From JBCBSK01 sp039819185 (lineage in GTDB: Bacteria > Pseudomonadota > Alphaproteobacteria > Rhizobiales > Tepidamorphaceae), in the NCBI GenBank assembly GCA_039819185.1, contig JBCBSK010000020.1, forward strand, positions 1-32,208: a stretch of 32,208 nt of DNA, given 5' to 3'. A program made the position numbers and the translations under genes. The notes under the pieces were generated by a model. The model had not been told where the DNA came from. It was given only the letters and a program-made list of their open reading frames with translations, and did no database searches. Positions 7,465 through 16,647 of this stretch are shown here, piece after piece; position 1 is the stretch's first letter; the number at the start of each line of letters is the position of its first letter.

Positions 7465-8749
7465 CGATATTCTCGACCGTCTCATCGGTCTGCATCCGAA
7501 GATCATCGACCTATCGCTCGACCGGATGCATCGGATCCTCGCACGTCTCGGCCATCCCGAGCGCGCCTTGCCGCCGGTTATCCATGTTGCTGGAACCAAT
7601 GGCAAGGGATCGACGATCGCCTATATGCGCGCGATTCTGGAAGCCTCCGGTCGCAGCGTCCATGTCTATACCTCGCCGCATCTTGTACGGTTTCATGAGC
7701 GCGTTCGGCTGGCCGGCGAGCTTGTCGCTGAGGCGGCACTGGTTGAAGCGCTGATCGAATGCGAGACCGCGAACGGTTCCGACCCGATCACCTATTTTGA
7801 GATCACAACGGCGGCAGCGCTGCTGTTGTTTTCCCGCACGTCCGCAGATGTGCTTCTGCTTGAAGTCGGGCTTGGCGGCCGGCTCGACGCGACCAATGTC
7901 ATTGACCGTCCTGCCGCCACCGTCATTACCCCGGTCGACATCGATCACGCGCAGTATCTTGGTGATACGATCGACCTGATCGCCAGTGAGAAAGCAGGCA
8001 TTTTGAAGCGTGGCGTGCCGGCGATCATCGCACCACAGCAGAACGATGCGCGCGAGGTCATCGAGGCGCGCGCGCGCAAGCTCCGTGCCCCAATGAAGCT
8101 CGGCGGACAGGACTGGCACTGCCGGCTGGAACCGGGACGGCTGGTCTTCGAAGACGATGACGGACTTCTCGACCTGCCGCCACCCCGGCTCGTGGGCCGC
8201 CACCAGGCCGTCAATGCAGGCTCGGCGGTCGCGGCACTCCGTTTGGCGTTCCCCGACGTTGGCGAACCTGCAATCCGCACCGCGATGACGACGGTCGACT
8301 GGCCAGCCCGCCTGCAACCAATCGTCTCCGGTTCGATCGTGGAATCTGCTCCGTCCCATGCCGAACTCTGGCTCGATGGTGGCCACAACCCGCATGCCGG
8401 GACGATGCTGGCCGAAGTCATGGCTGATAGGGAAGAAATTGATCCAAAGCCACTGATCCTGATCGCCGCGATGATCAACACCAAAGATCCGACCGGCTTC
8501 TTCGCGGCTTTTTCAGGGCTTGCGCGCGAGGTGATCTGCCTACCGATCCCTGGTGTGGAGGCAGCGATTGATCCCGTCACGCTGGCAGGCTGTGCGGCGG
8601 ATGCCGGTGTGCCGTCAGGCATTGCCGAGGATATCTTTGATGCGCTCCGCCAGATTGATACTGGCGATACGCCACCAAGGATCCTGATCTGCGGGTCGCT
8701 CTATTTCGCCGGCCACGTTCTCGATCTAAATGGCACGCCGCCGCGTTGA
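7451..8749 (+). CDS. folC: Bifunctional dihydrofolate synthase/folylpolyglutamate synthase
   Basis: FolC adds glutamate to dihydropteroate and to folates, using ATP. The 432-residue Mur-ligase-like protein shows the P-loop VAGTNGKGST, the folate and Mg motif YTSPHLVRFHERVR, the conserved LEVGLGGRLDATN, ITPVDIDHAQYLG, the KAGILK lysine, and the C-terminal DGGHNPHAG. It starts at an ATG immediately after a duplicated 14-base unit carrying a GTG in another frame. It lies 78 bases after accD, the last gene of the plus-strand run, and is followed by a strong terminator. Confidence 0.96.
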   Translation: MDPSSDILDRLIGLHPKIIDLSLDRMHRILARLGHPERALPPVIHVAGTNGKGSTIAYMRAILEASGRSVHVYTSPHLVRFHERVRLAGELVAEAALVEALIECETANGSDPITYFEITTAAALLLFSRTSADVLLLEVGLGGRLDATNVIDRPAATVITPVDIDHAQYLGDTIDLIASEKAGILKRGVPAIIAPQQNDAREVIEARARKLRAPMKLGGQDWHCRLEPGRLVFEDDDGLLDLPPPRLVGRHQAVNAGSAVAALRLAFPDVGEPAIRTAMTTVDWPARLQPIVSGSIVESAPSHAELWLDGGHNPHAGTMLAEVMADREEIDPKPLILIAAMINTKDPTGFFAAFSGLAREVICLPIPGVEAAIDPVTLAGCAADAGVPSGIAEDIFDALRQIDTGDTPPRILICGSLYFAGHVLDLNGTPPR

Positions 8750-8773
8750 TCCCAATCAACGCCCAGCGACAAG

Positions 8774-8810
8774 AAAACGGCGCTACGGGATTGCCCGTCG
8801 CGCCGTTTTT
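8774..8810. terminator. Bidirectional intrinsic terminator between folC and trxA
   Basis: The hairpin has an outer 10-base stem AAAACGGCGC (8774-8783) with GCGCCGTTTT (8800-8809). A single mismatched T/C pair separates it from an inner stem ACGGG/CCCGT around an ATTG loop. It is flanked by an A-run on the left and a five-T run on the right, so it can end transcripts from both strands, folC on plus and trxA on minus. Confidence 0.93.
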
Positions 8811-8830
8811 ACATGTTCCGATGGTTTCGG

Positions 8831-9148
8831 TCAGGCCGCGTCGTTGATCATCTGAACGAGCTTGGACTTCGGCTGAACGCCAACCTGCTGGCCGACGACT
8901 TCACCGTCCTTGAACAAAAGCAGGGTCGGAATTGCCCTGACGCCATACTTCGACGGGGTGTTCATGTTCTCGTCGATGTTCATCTTGGTGATTGTCACCT
9001 TGCCGCCCAGTTCGGCCTCGATCTCATCGAGCACCGGCGCGATCTGCTTGCAGGGCCCACACCACTCAGCCCAGAAATCGACCAGGACAGGCCCTTCGGC
9101 CTTAAGCACGTCCGTGTCGAAGCTCGAATCCGAAATCGCCTTGGTCAT
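8831..9148 (-). CDS. trxA: Thioredoxin
   Basis: This is a cytoplasmic dithiol oxidoreductase of 105 residues. It has the active site WAEWCGPCK, the cis-Pro loop AIPTLLLFKDGE and the buried acid in LVDFWAE. An in-frame ATG at 9160 also exists, but the ATG at 9148 is preceded by GGAG with a six-base gap and gives the usual family N-terminus (MTKAISDSSF). It lies 59 bases after addA on the same strand, so it may be the last gene of the divL-to-trxA run, ending at the shared terminator. Confidence 0.96.
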   Translation of the reverse strand: MTKAISDSSFDTDVLKAEGPVLVDFWAEWCGPCKQIAPVLDEIEAELGGKVTITKMNIDENMNTPSKYGVRAIPTLLLFKDGEVVGQQVGVQPKSKLVQMINDAA

Positions 9149-9207
9149 GACACGCTCCATATCGTGCGCCGGGATCCAACAACGCCGGCGTGACGGTGAT
9201 GGGTTAG

Positions 9208-12200
9208 CTAAGGAGCGCGGTCCAGAGCGTCAAGGGCGCGAGCGGTCACTCTGGACGGAGCAGTCATGCGGCTGGGGAGAACGTCAAGTCGCGGCAGCGC
9301 GGTCCACAGAATAGCACAGCGAACCGTATACCCCGGAAAGGCCCGCGTGACCAAGGCGCGATAGAGCGAGAGCTGGTCGAGGACGGCCTCCGGCATTGCC
9401 TCAACCGCATCCGGAGGGTGTAACGATGACTTGAAGTCGATGATGTCGATGATGTCGTCGCCGATCACCAGCCGGTCAACCCGCCCGGCTGCGGTAACGC
9501 TGCGCCCGTCTTCCAAATCAAGTCGACCGGAGATCTCGACCTCAGCGCGCGAGCCTGGCCCGAACAGAGGTGCGAGCATCGGATCGGCAACAAGCCGCAG
9601 GGCGGTGTCGACAAGCGTAATCCGCTCGCTGTCCTGGATATCACCGGCGACACGATCGATCCGTGTCAAACCAGCCTCGCGCCGTATCGTTTGATCGACG
9701 CCAGGCAAGTGCTCCAGAAGGTCGTGCAGAACGGTTCCGAACAAACGCGCACCTGACACTGGCGCGCTCCGTCCCACGACCGGACGCAAACCCATGTCCT
9801 GATCCACCGCGCTTGCGACAAGGGTTGGGCGCGGAACAAGCGGATGCGGCCGGAACAACCAGTCCGGTGGTGTTTCGTCGGGTGCATCGGACACGGCCGT
9901 CACGCCAGCCGCAATCCCGGCGTGCGGCAGACCCTCCGAGCGATAGGTTCGCACCGGCCAGTCCTCTGTCCCGTCCGGAGTGTCTTCCAGATCATCCGCC
10001 AGTGACGACCCGATGAGATCATACCAGCACCCTTCATGACGCCCGCGTTTGGGTTCGAAGCCAGTGACGATCAACCAGTCTTCCGCGCGCGTCATCGCGA
10101 CGTAGAGCAGGCGATGGTATTCATCTTGGGAGTGTTCCGCCCGCGCTGATCTGAGCTGAACCACGCGATCAGTGTCCATGTCCTTGCGCGGCACCCACAC
10201 AAACCCCTCGGGCGGGGCGAAAATGTCACCTCCCTCGATGCGAAACAGGGTCGATGCGCTCCGCTCCTCGGGCGTGGTGCATGTGTCCGGCAGAATGACG
10301 ATCGGCGCCTCGAGCCCCTTGGCTCCGTGAACGGTCATGATGCGCACGACACCCGGCCCTGTTTCGTCAGGCTGCTCCATGTCACGCTTAAGCTCGACGG
10401 ACCCTGCCGCAAGCCACGTCAGGAACCCTCGTAGCGTCGGTGGATGCAGGCGCTCATAATCCAGCGCCATTTGTAAAAAGGCCGCGAAGGCATCCTCGAC
10501 CTCGCCGCCATAAAGCGCGCGATAGGTGGCCGCGACGGCATCACGATCGAGAACACCGGCGAAGAATTCGAAGGGACGTGATCGATCGGCTTGCAGACGC
10601 CAGTTTTCGAGACGCGTCCGTGCCGCTTCGGCGCCTTGCACATCATCGGAGCGCTGGTCCAAGGCATCGGCAAGCGACCGGCTTCCCCGGTTATGGGCAA
10701 GCGCGAACAAAGCCTCCTCGGACAGATCGATCAGCGGTGACTTCAAAACCGCAGCCAGAGACAGATCATCGTCGCGCAGGAGACACCAGTCTGCCAACGC
10801 GACGAGATCCTGCACCGCGATATGGCCAGTGACATTGAGACGATCGGCGCCAGACACGGGAACGCCACGATCCTTCAGAGCTCGGATCAGGGGGCCGGCC
10901 AACGGCGCGCGCTTGCGCAGCAGAATGAGGATGTCCTTTGGTGCGATCACACGGTCACGGCCCGCAAGCCTGGTGCCATCTCGCAGCCAGGCAGCGATCT
11001 GGTTGGCGATACGGACAGCCAGCCTCTGATGCGGTGCAGTCAGCTGCGGCGTGTCCAGCGGCGCGTCCCAGGCTGGTGCGTCTTCGGTCTCTTCGGCGAT
11101 CTCGGTCGGCCAGAAGTCGACGCGACCGGGGGCGTCGCGTCTCAGTGCTGTATGAGGAATGTAGTCCTCAGGCTGACCCAGACCCTTTCCGGCCGGCACA
11201 TCCGAGTTGGTGAACACACGGTCTACTGCATTGAGCAAAAGCGGCACGGAGCGAAACGACAGATCGAGCCGCTCAAGCCCCAGATCTCCGGACAATGCGC
11301 GCTGATACCGCCGCCGGATCGCTTCGAAGGCACCAGGAGCTGCGCCTTGAAATGAATAGATCGACTGTTTCGGATCACCGACAGCAAACAAGGTGCGGTT
11401 CGTCTCGCGTGCGCCCTGACCGGCAAAAAACTCCTCGGTCAGCCGCACGATGACCTGCCATTGGGCCGGGCTCGTATCCTGGGCTTCATCCACCAGGATG
11501 TGGTCGAGGCCCTGGTCAAGCTTATACAACACCCAGTCGGCCGCATCACGCAGATCAAGCAATGCGACAGTCTTGTCGATGAGATCGTCAAAATCGAGCG
11601 CGCCACGCACCCTTTTGCTTGCCTCGTAACGGTCGAGGATCGCGCCGGCGAGGGCGATCAGCGCGTCATTCGCTTGCCAGAGCCGCAGCGCTTTAAGCGT
11701 ATTGCGCAATGCAGGCAGTCTATCGGCTTCACGCAACAGACTGTCGCTGATATCCGGTTCGGCGGCGGTGATCTCCTTGACGGCGAGGCGTTTGCGCAAT
11801 GTGCCACTGTCGGTGAAGAACAGGCCGAGATAGAGGTCGGCTGAGTCCTCCGGATCGATGGCAGCTGAAGCGCGTTGCAGCTTCTCTGCCTGATCCTGTG
11901 GCGTTGCAGTTGTCAGCGCGCGAAGACGCGCGGCAATCTCTGGCCAGTCGCGGCGTGGCAGATGCGGCCCGTCGAGAATCTCGGCCAGGCAGCCGTCAAG
12001 ACTGTCCGTGGTCGACAAGCCGAGCAGAGCTTTCAGTGCCAGGGACGCCGAGCCATGCCGCAATTCGGCCATTCGGCGCCAAGCAGCTATTTCGGCGCGC
12101 GCGCCAATGAGAAGTCGTGCTGCGAACAGCGTTCCGTAGTCTGAAGCCGCCGCCGCAAGACGATCAAGCGCCTGAGCCAGATGCCCGCCAGGCTGCGCAT

Positions 12201-12702
12201 CAATCTCGGACAGGACTTGAGCCTCAGCCTCGCGCAGAAGTTCTGCGCTCGCCCGCTCGTCAAGAACGCTGAAGCCATGCGGAATGCCGCCTTCGAAGGG
12301 AAAGAGCTGTAACACGCGTTCGCAGAAGGCATGAATCGTCTGGATCTTGAGCCGCCCGGGCGTTTCGACGGCAATCGCAAAGAGCCGCCTGGCCCGGCGC
12401 ATCTCGGCCTCGGACGGGGCTTGCCCCGTCAGCTCGGTAATCGCCTCTGACAGCTCAACGTCCGGCATCGATGTCCAGCCGGCGAGTACGCCAAAGACGC
12501 GCGCCTCCATCTCTGCGGCAGCCGCCTTCGTGAAAGTGATACACAACACCTTGGCCGGGTCAGCGCCAGCGAGCAGCAGACGCACGACACGGCGCGACAG
12601 GACATAAGTCTTGCCGGAACCAGCATTCGCCGACACCCAAACGGAACGGTTAGGATCGGCCGCGCGGCGTTGCGTTTCCCGGGTTCCAAGAGGCGGGCGC
12701 AT
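9208..12702 (-). CDS. addA: AddA helicase-nuclease, double-strand break repair
   Basis: AddA is the UvrD-like helicase and nuclease subunit of the AddAB complex, which resects double-strand ends for RecA loading. The protein is about 1164 residues. Visible motifs are Walker A SANAGSGKTYVL, motif Ia CITFTKAAAAEM, Walker B ILVDEAQDTSPAQW, GDPKQSIYSFQGA, the helicase motif MTVHGAKGLEAPIV, YVAMTRAEDWLIV, and the C-terminal RecB-type nuclease motif IIDIIDFKSS. The start is either the TTG at 12708, which overlaps the addB stop by four bases, or the ATG at 12702, which I prefer because GAGGG lies nine bases upstream. Either way it is translated in close coupling with addB. Confidence 0.96.
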   Translation of the reverse strand: MRPPLGTRETQRRAADPNRSVWVSANAGSGKTYVLSRRVVRLLLAGADPAKVLCITFTKAAAAEMEARVFGVLAGWTSMPDVELSEAITELTGQAPSEAEMRRARRLFAIAVETPGRLKIQTIHAFCERVLQLFPFEGGIPHGFSVLDERASAELLREAEAQVLSEIDAQPGGHLAQALDRLAAAASDYGTLFAARLLIGARAEIAAWRRMAELRHGSASLALKALLGLSTTDSLDGCLAEILDGPHLPRRDWPEIAARLRALTTATPQDQAEKLQRASAAIDPEDSADLYLGLFFTDSGTLRKRLAVKEITAAEPDISDSLLREADRLPALRNTLKALRLWQANDALIALAGAILDRYEASKRVRGALDFDDLIDKTVALLDLRDAADWVLYKLDQGLDHILVDEAQDTSPAQWQVIVRLTEEFFAGQGARETNRTLFAVGDPKQSIYSFQGAAPGAFEAIRRRYQRALSGDLGLERLDLSFRSVPLLLNAVDRVFTNSDVPAGKGLGQPEDYIPHTALRRDAPGRVDFWPTEIAEETEDAPAWDAPLDTPQLTAPHQRLAVRIANQIAAWLRDGTRLAGRDRVIAPKDILILLRKRAPLAGPLIRALKDRGVPVSGADRLNVTGHIAVQDLVALADWCLLRDDDLSLAAVLKSPLIDLSEEALFALAHNRGSRSLADALDQRSDDVQGAEAARTRLENWRLQADRSRPFEFFAGVLDRDAVAATYRALYGGEVEDAFAAFLQMALDYERLHPPTLRGFLTWLAAGSVELKRDMEQPDETGPGVVRIMTVHGAKGLEAPIVILPDTCTTPEERSASTLFRIEGGDIFAPPEGFVWVPRKDMDTDRVVQLRSARAEHSQDEYHRLLYVAMTRAEDWLIVTGFEPKRGRHEGCWYDLIGSSLADDLEDTPDGTEDWPVRTYRSEGLPHAGIAAGVTAVSDAPDETPPDWLFRPHPLVPRPTLVASAVDQDMGLRPVVGRSAPVSGARLFGTVLHDLLEHLPGVDQTIRREAGLTRIDRVAGDIQDSERITLVDTALRLVADPMLAPLFGPGSRAEVEISGRLDLEDGRSVTAAGRVDRLVIGDDIIDIIDFKSSLHPPDAVEAMPEAVLDQLSLYRALVTRAFPGYTVRCAILWTALPRLDVLPSRMTAPSRVTARALDALDRAP

Positions 12703-12704
12703 GA

Positions 12705-15700
12705 TCAACCGCCCTCGAGGTCACGCCAATCGGCGAAACGGGAGAGGTGATCATAGTCGCCTGCCTGATCGCGAAAGGCCACGCGCGGTTTGGCCAGATA
12801 GGGTTGGTCCGGCCGATCATAGGCCGCGATTAAGGCGCGAAACCCGGCGAGATGTGAGTCTGCCAAGTCGTCGAGAGAGCCATCTTTCGGCGCAATGTCC
12901 ACGATGTCTCCCGGTGGCAGCCCCCCGGACAGTTTGACATAAGACAACCGGGCGACCGGCGCATCCGCCGATACATCCAACCCTGGAAATCCGCCGGCCC
13001 GCGCAATCGCCGCTTCAAGCGTCAATTGTGGTTGAAGCCCCGCGAGAACCGCTTTCGCCGATGGCGCCTGGCCCGTCTTGTAGTCGAACAGCGCTAGCGC
13101 TCCGCTGTGCGTTTGGTCGATCCGATCGGCGCGCGCGGTCAATGTCACACCTCCTTCCGGAGCATCCACCTCGATCCAGCCCGAGGTTTCGACCAGGCTT
13201 CGTGCCCGGCGCATGCGCCAGCCCGTTTCCCAATCGGCGAAAAACCGTGCAAGCCGCCGGAGGCGTGGCAGCCACAGAGCACGCACTTCAGGCATGTCCG
13301 CAAATCGAGCGAGATGCGGCTCGGCGGCAGCCAGCACCATGTCCGGTGTTATCGTCTCGATATCATCCGGCAGATTGGTAACAAGATCGGCAAGCACATC
13401 GTGGACCAAACTGCCACGGGTTGCGGCATCCGCATCGGCATCCAGTTCATCAAGTGGCGCGAGATCGAGGATCCGTCGGCAATAGAGGGCATAGGGGTCG
13501 CGGATCAGTGTTTCGACGTCCGTAACGCTGAATCGACGCGGTCGTGCCGGGACGGGAGGCAGCGCTCGGACGGGCTGGGGCGGCACGACATCGCGGCGCT
13601 CGCCGCCCTGATCCAAGGCCGAAAGCTGCTCCGCCATGATCAAGGCAGGCCGGCTCCGGGCTTCCAGTGCTGCGCTTCGCTCCGGGCCGATCACAGTTTC
13701 AAGCCGTTGCAACCAGCGCGACGCCACCATCGGCGTTCCTCCAGCGCGTACCGATCGACTCAGCACAACTTCGGGTGACGCGAAGGCCTGGGCGATGTCG
13801 TGGGCGGCAAGTCCGATCTGCCGTTCCGGTGGCGCGAGCCCCAGCGCCTGGCGCATTCCGCGGCTCAGCCAGGGATCGATCTCCGGCTCGCTTGGCCAAG
13901 TGCCCTCGTTCAAACCTCCGACAATCAGAAGGTCCGGAGCTTGTAATCGTCCTTCAAGCGGGCCCCAGATCGCTAGGGGAAGGTCGGGATCGGCCGGGCG
14001 CACGGTGACGTCGGCAAGAAGCTGGCGCAGCAGCACAGGCCAGGTGCGGGCGAGGGATGGTTCTCGATCGGTATGGCCACCCCCGGCCAGCGTGTCCGCG
14101 AGACCGGCGAGGGCCGCGCCATCGCGCCGATCATAAAGCCCAGTAGCATCCTCTCCGCTGCGGCACAGCGTTTCGGCAGCCACAAGCGTTGCGTCCATTA
14201 GTTCGGCAAGCGAGACGGCTCTATCACCCGATAGTGCCGTAGTCAGCGGCATGACCGCTGTTTCGAGCACTGCAATCAGATCTTGCGCATCGGCGATGTC
14301 GCGATCGGACAGGCGTGTCAGCACCGGATGGCGCCATGTTTCGCGCTCATCGATCATCCGCTTGAATGACCGCATCAGACCATCGGGACCTGCTGATGGA
14401 CGCGGGCCGCGCAACACAATCAGCTCTAATGCCGTACGCGCATGTTCGAGCCGGCCATGCTCTGATAGCCAGGGGCGAAACAGGGGATGCTTTAGAAGTG
14501 CGGCGAGTTCAGCCGGGGCGAAACGCGTTGACACGGCATCGGCGACAAGCGTGACGAAAACGCCTGCGGGCAAGCCGGACAGCGGCCGGCCTGCCGTATC
14601 GGGAAGCACGATGCCCCAGCGTGCAAGCTCCTGCGCGACCCGCCGTGACAAGGTCCGGTCGGGAGTAACGAGCACAGCTCGCTTGTCAGATGTTTCAGGC
14701 GCCTGGCGCATCAGAACCCCAATTGCACGCGCTTCAAGGTAGTCAGTCTCGGCCACCAGCAGCGAAACGCCCGTCAGTGCATCATCGAGATCTTCCGGTA
14801 TGGGGCGACGACCCTGCCAGAGATCACAGGTGGTGGCAGGGCGCATCACCTCGCTGATCAGCCGCTCGCGAGCGGGGCGGCGGGAGACACGGCTTGAAAC
14901 GAGTTCAATGACCTCTTCACGCGTCACTCCAAGCCGACCAATAAGCTGTTTCAAGCCGAATTGCGGATTGCCGGGATCGCTTGCCTCAGCGGCATCGATC
15001 GCCGTCCAACTCGCATCATCGAGATGTTGGTCGAGGCCAGGCAGGACGACCGCGCCGCGCGGAAGCTGGCTGACGACCTGCATCAGCTTGGCAGTTGCCG
15101 GGATCGAGCCCGTGGAGCCCGCGATGATGATCGGATGGTCTGGCCTCGCATGCTCCAACCAGTCCGCTTCGCGGCGGATCAAAAGGCTGCGTCGGGCTGC
15201 CGGATCAAGCTTGCCGGCAGCTTCGAGATACCGCGGCCACTGTTCGATAACGATGTCGAGGAACCTCAACGAGATCGACCAGTATCCGGCATAGATATCA
15301 GGCACGATGCCGCGAATGCCTTCCGGCGCGACTTCCTCAATGGCGAAGCGATCAAAGAGATCCGCCAGACCATCGGCAAGCGCCAGCGCGTCGGCTGGCC
15401 CGACTGGGATGAGCAGATGCTCGCTGGCATCGGGAAAGAACAGCTCACGCGCGACAGTCCGGCCAAAGGCAAGCACCATGCGCATCAGCACCAGCCGGCG
15501 CTCGAGAGATCCGATCGCGGGCGGCAGATCGGAGTGACTTGTGGGGACGGCGCTGTTGGCCAAGTCTGTTTCGTCGATTGGAAGCGCGGTGACGATCTGT
15601 TCGTCCTCCGGTGCGTCACCAATGGCTCGGATCGACGGCAACAGGCTTGCGCCGCTGGGTGCCGTATCGCGCAACATCTTCTGAAGCGCGCGCGCGGCCC

Positions 15701-15857
15701 GACGGTTCGGCATCAGGATCAGACTGTCTGCGAGATCGAGTGAGCTCGTTATGCCAAAGCCGCCGGTATGGAGATGTTCGGCGAGCGTCGCGAGGAAGGG
15801 GAGCGATGGCGGGATCGTCAGGATGGTCGGATGATCGGCGCCGCGCCTTGAAGACAT
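12705..15857 (-). CDS. addB: AddB, second subunit of the AddAB repair complex
   Basis: AddB (1050 residues) partners AddA at double-strand breaks. Visible are a degenerate helicase-like N-terminal part without a P-loop (LILMPNRRAARALQKML where Walker A would be expected), GGLNEGTWP in the middle, and a C-terminal PD-(D/E)XK nuclease with TRGSLVHDVLADL and ALFDYKTGQAPSA. Bacillus AddB has a four-Cys iron-sulfur site; here only the first Cys (YALYCRRI) is in place and the C-terminal three-Cys cluster is absent. The ATG at 15857 lies two bases after the preceding gene's stop. Confidence 0.93.
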   Translation of the reverse strand: MSSRRGADHPTILTIPPSLPFLATLAEHLHTGGFGITSSLDLADSLILMPNRRAARALQKMLRDTAPSGASLLPSIRAIGDAPEDEQIVTALPIDETDLANSAVPTSHSDLPPAIGSLERRLVLMRMVLAFGRTVARELFFPDASEHLLIPVGPADALALADGLADLFDRFAIEEVAPEGIRGIVPDIYAGYWSISLRFLDIVIEQWPRYLEAAGKLDPAARRSLLIRREADWLEHARPDHPIIIAGSTGSIPATAKLMQVVSQLPRGAVVLPGLDQHLDDASWTAIDAAEASDPGNPQFGLKQLIGRLGVTREEVIELVSSRVSRRPARERLISEVMRPATTCDLWQGRRPIPEDLDDALTGVSLLVAETDYLEARAIGVLMRQAPETSDKRAVLVTPDRTLSRRVAQELARWGIVLPDTAGRPLSGLPAGVFVTLVADAVSTRFAPAELAALLKHPLFRPWLSEHGRLEHARTALELIVLRGPRPSAGPDGLMRSFKRMIDERETWRHPVLTRLSDRDIADAQDLIAVLETAVMPLTTALSGDRAVSLAELMDATLVAAETLCRSGEDATGLYDRRDGAALAGLADTLAGGGHTDREPSLARTWPVLLRQLLADVTVRPADPDLPLAIWGPLEGRLQAPDLLIVGGLNEGTWPSEPEIDPWLSRGMRQALGLAPPERQIGLAAHDIAQAFASPEVVLSRSVRAGGTPMVASRWLQRLETVIGPERSAALEARSRPALIMAEQLSALDQGGERRDVVPPQPVRALPPVPARPRRFSVTDVETLIRDPYALYCRRILDLAPLDELDADADAATRGSLVHDVLADLVTNLPDDIETITPDMVLAAAEPHLARFADMPEVRALWLPRLRRLARFFADWETGWRMRRARSLVETSGWIEVDAPEGGVTLTARADRIDQTHSGALALFDYKTGQAPSAKAVLAGLQPQLTLEAAIARAGGFPGLDVSADAPVARLSYVKLSGGLPPGDIVDIAPKDGSLDDLADSHLAGFRALIAAYDRPDQPYLAKPRVAFRDQAGDYDHLSRFADWRDLEGG

Positions 15858-15859
15858 GG

Positions 15860-16615
15860 TCAGGTGACACTCTCGCTGATTGCAAGCTCGGCGAGCGCGA
15901 TGCTGTCGGGCGTTCCGACATGCATCGAAAGGCCATCAAGGCGGATGCCAAACAGCCGCTCCCGCTCAATGGCGCGGTCAAACAACAGGTTTAGCGAGAA
16001 CGCGCCGTCCGGCGTGTCCGCGAAGAGGTTCGCCGTCATCAGCGCGACGCCGATATAGACGAACGGCGCGATCGCGCCTTGGCGTCGCCGGGTCAGCCGG
16101 CCGTCGGGCGCCATGTGAAAGTCTCCACGCCCGTCATAACCGGTGCTGGACACGGTGGCGGAAACGGCCAGCAGCATGTCCATTTCGGCTGCGTCGTAGC
16201 GCGTGCGCATTGCCTCCAGAAGCGGCGTCGGTCCCTCGATCCAGATGGCATCGGAGTTCAGAACGAAGAACGGGTTGGTGCCCAGTAAAGGCAGGGCCCG
16301 CTTGACGCCACCGCCGGTTTCGAGAAGCACATCGCGCTCGTCCGACAGAACAATCTTGGGCGCGGTGCGTGGGGCGAGATGTGCCTCAAGCTGATCGGCA
16401 AGGTGGTGCAGATTGACCACCGCCTTGCCAACGCCCGCCGCCGCCAGACGATCCAGTACCTGGTCGATCATCGCTCTGCCTGCAATTTCGACAAGCGGCT
16501 TGGGCATCCGGTCGGTAATCGGCCGCATCCTGCTGCCAAGTCCCGCAGCAAGCACCATGGCTTGGCGCCCGATGGTGTGATCGCCACGTGAGCCGTTTGC
16601 GTTACCATCCCCCAT
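15860..16615 (-). CDS. murU: MurU-like nucleotidyltransferase (N-acetylmuramate-1-phosphate uridylyltransferase)
   Basis: This 251-residue sugar-phosphate nucleotidyltransferase carries the signature AMVLAAGLGSRMRPIT, the Lys in MPKPLVEIAGR, and NSDAIW for metal binding. In Pseudomonas MurU makes UDP-MurNAc from MurNAc-1-phosphate in peptidoglycan recycling. The gene directly follows the TsaE-AmgK fusion, which supports that role over a generic mannose-1-phosphate guanylyltransferase. The start at 16615 has AAGGGG about six bases upstream, leaving an 18-residue polar extension before the core. The stop is two bases before the addB ATG. Confidence 0.83.
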   Translation of the reverse strand: MGDGNANGSRGDHTIGRQAMVLAAGLGSRMRPITDRMPKPLVEIAGRAMIDQVLDRLAAAGVGKAVVNLHHLADQLEAHLAPRTAPKIVLSDERDVLLETGGGVKRALPLLGTNPFFVLNSDAIWIEGPTPLLEAMRTRYDAAEMDMLLAVSATVSSTGYDGRGDFHMAPDGRLTRRRQGAIAPFVYIGVALMTANLFADTPDGAFSLNLLFDRAIERERLFGIRLDGLSMHVGTPDSIALAELAISESVT

Positions 16616-16647
16616 ACCGAACCCCTTTGCCGTTACGATCGGGCCGG

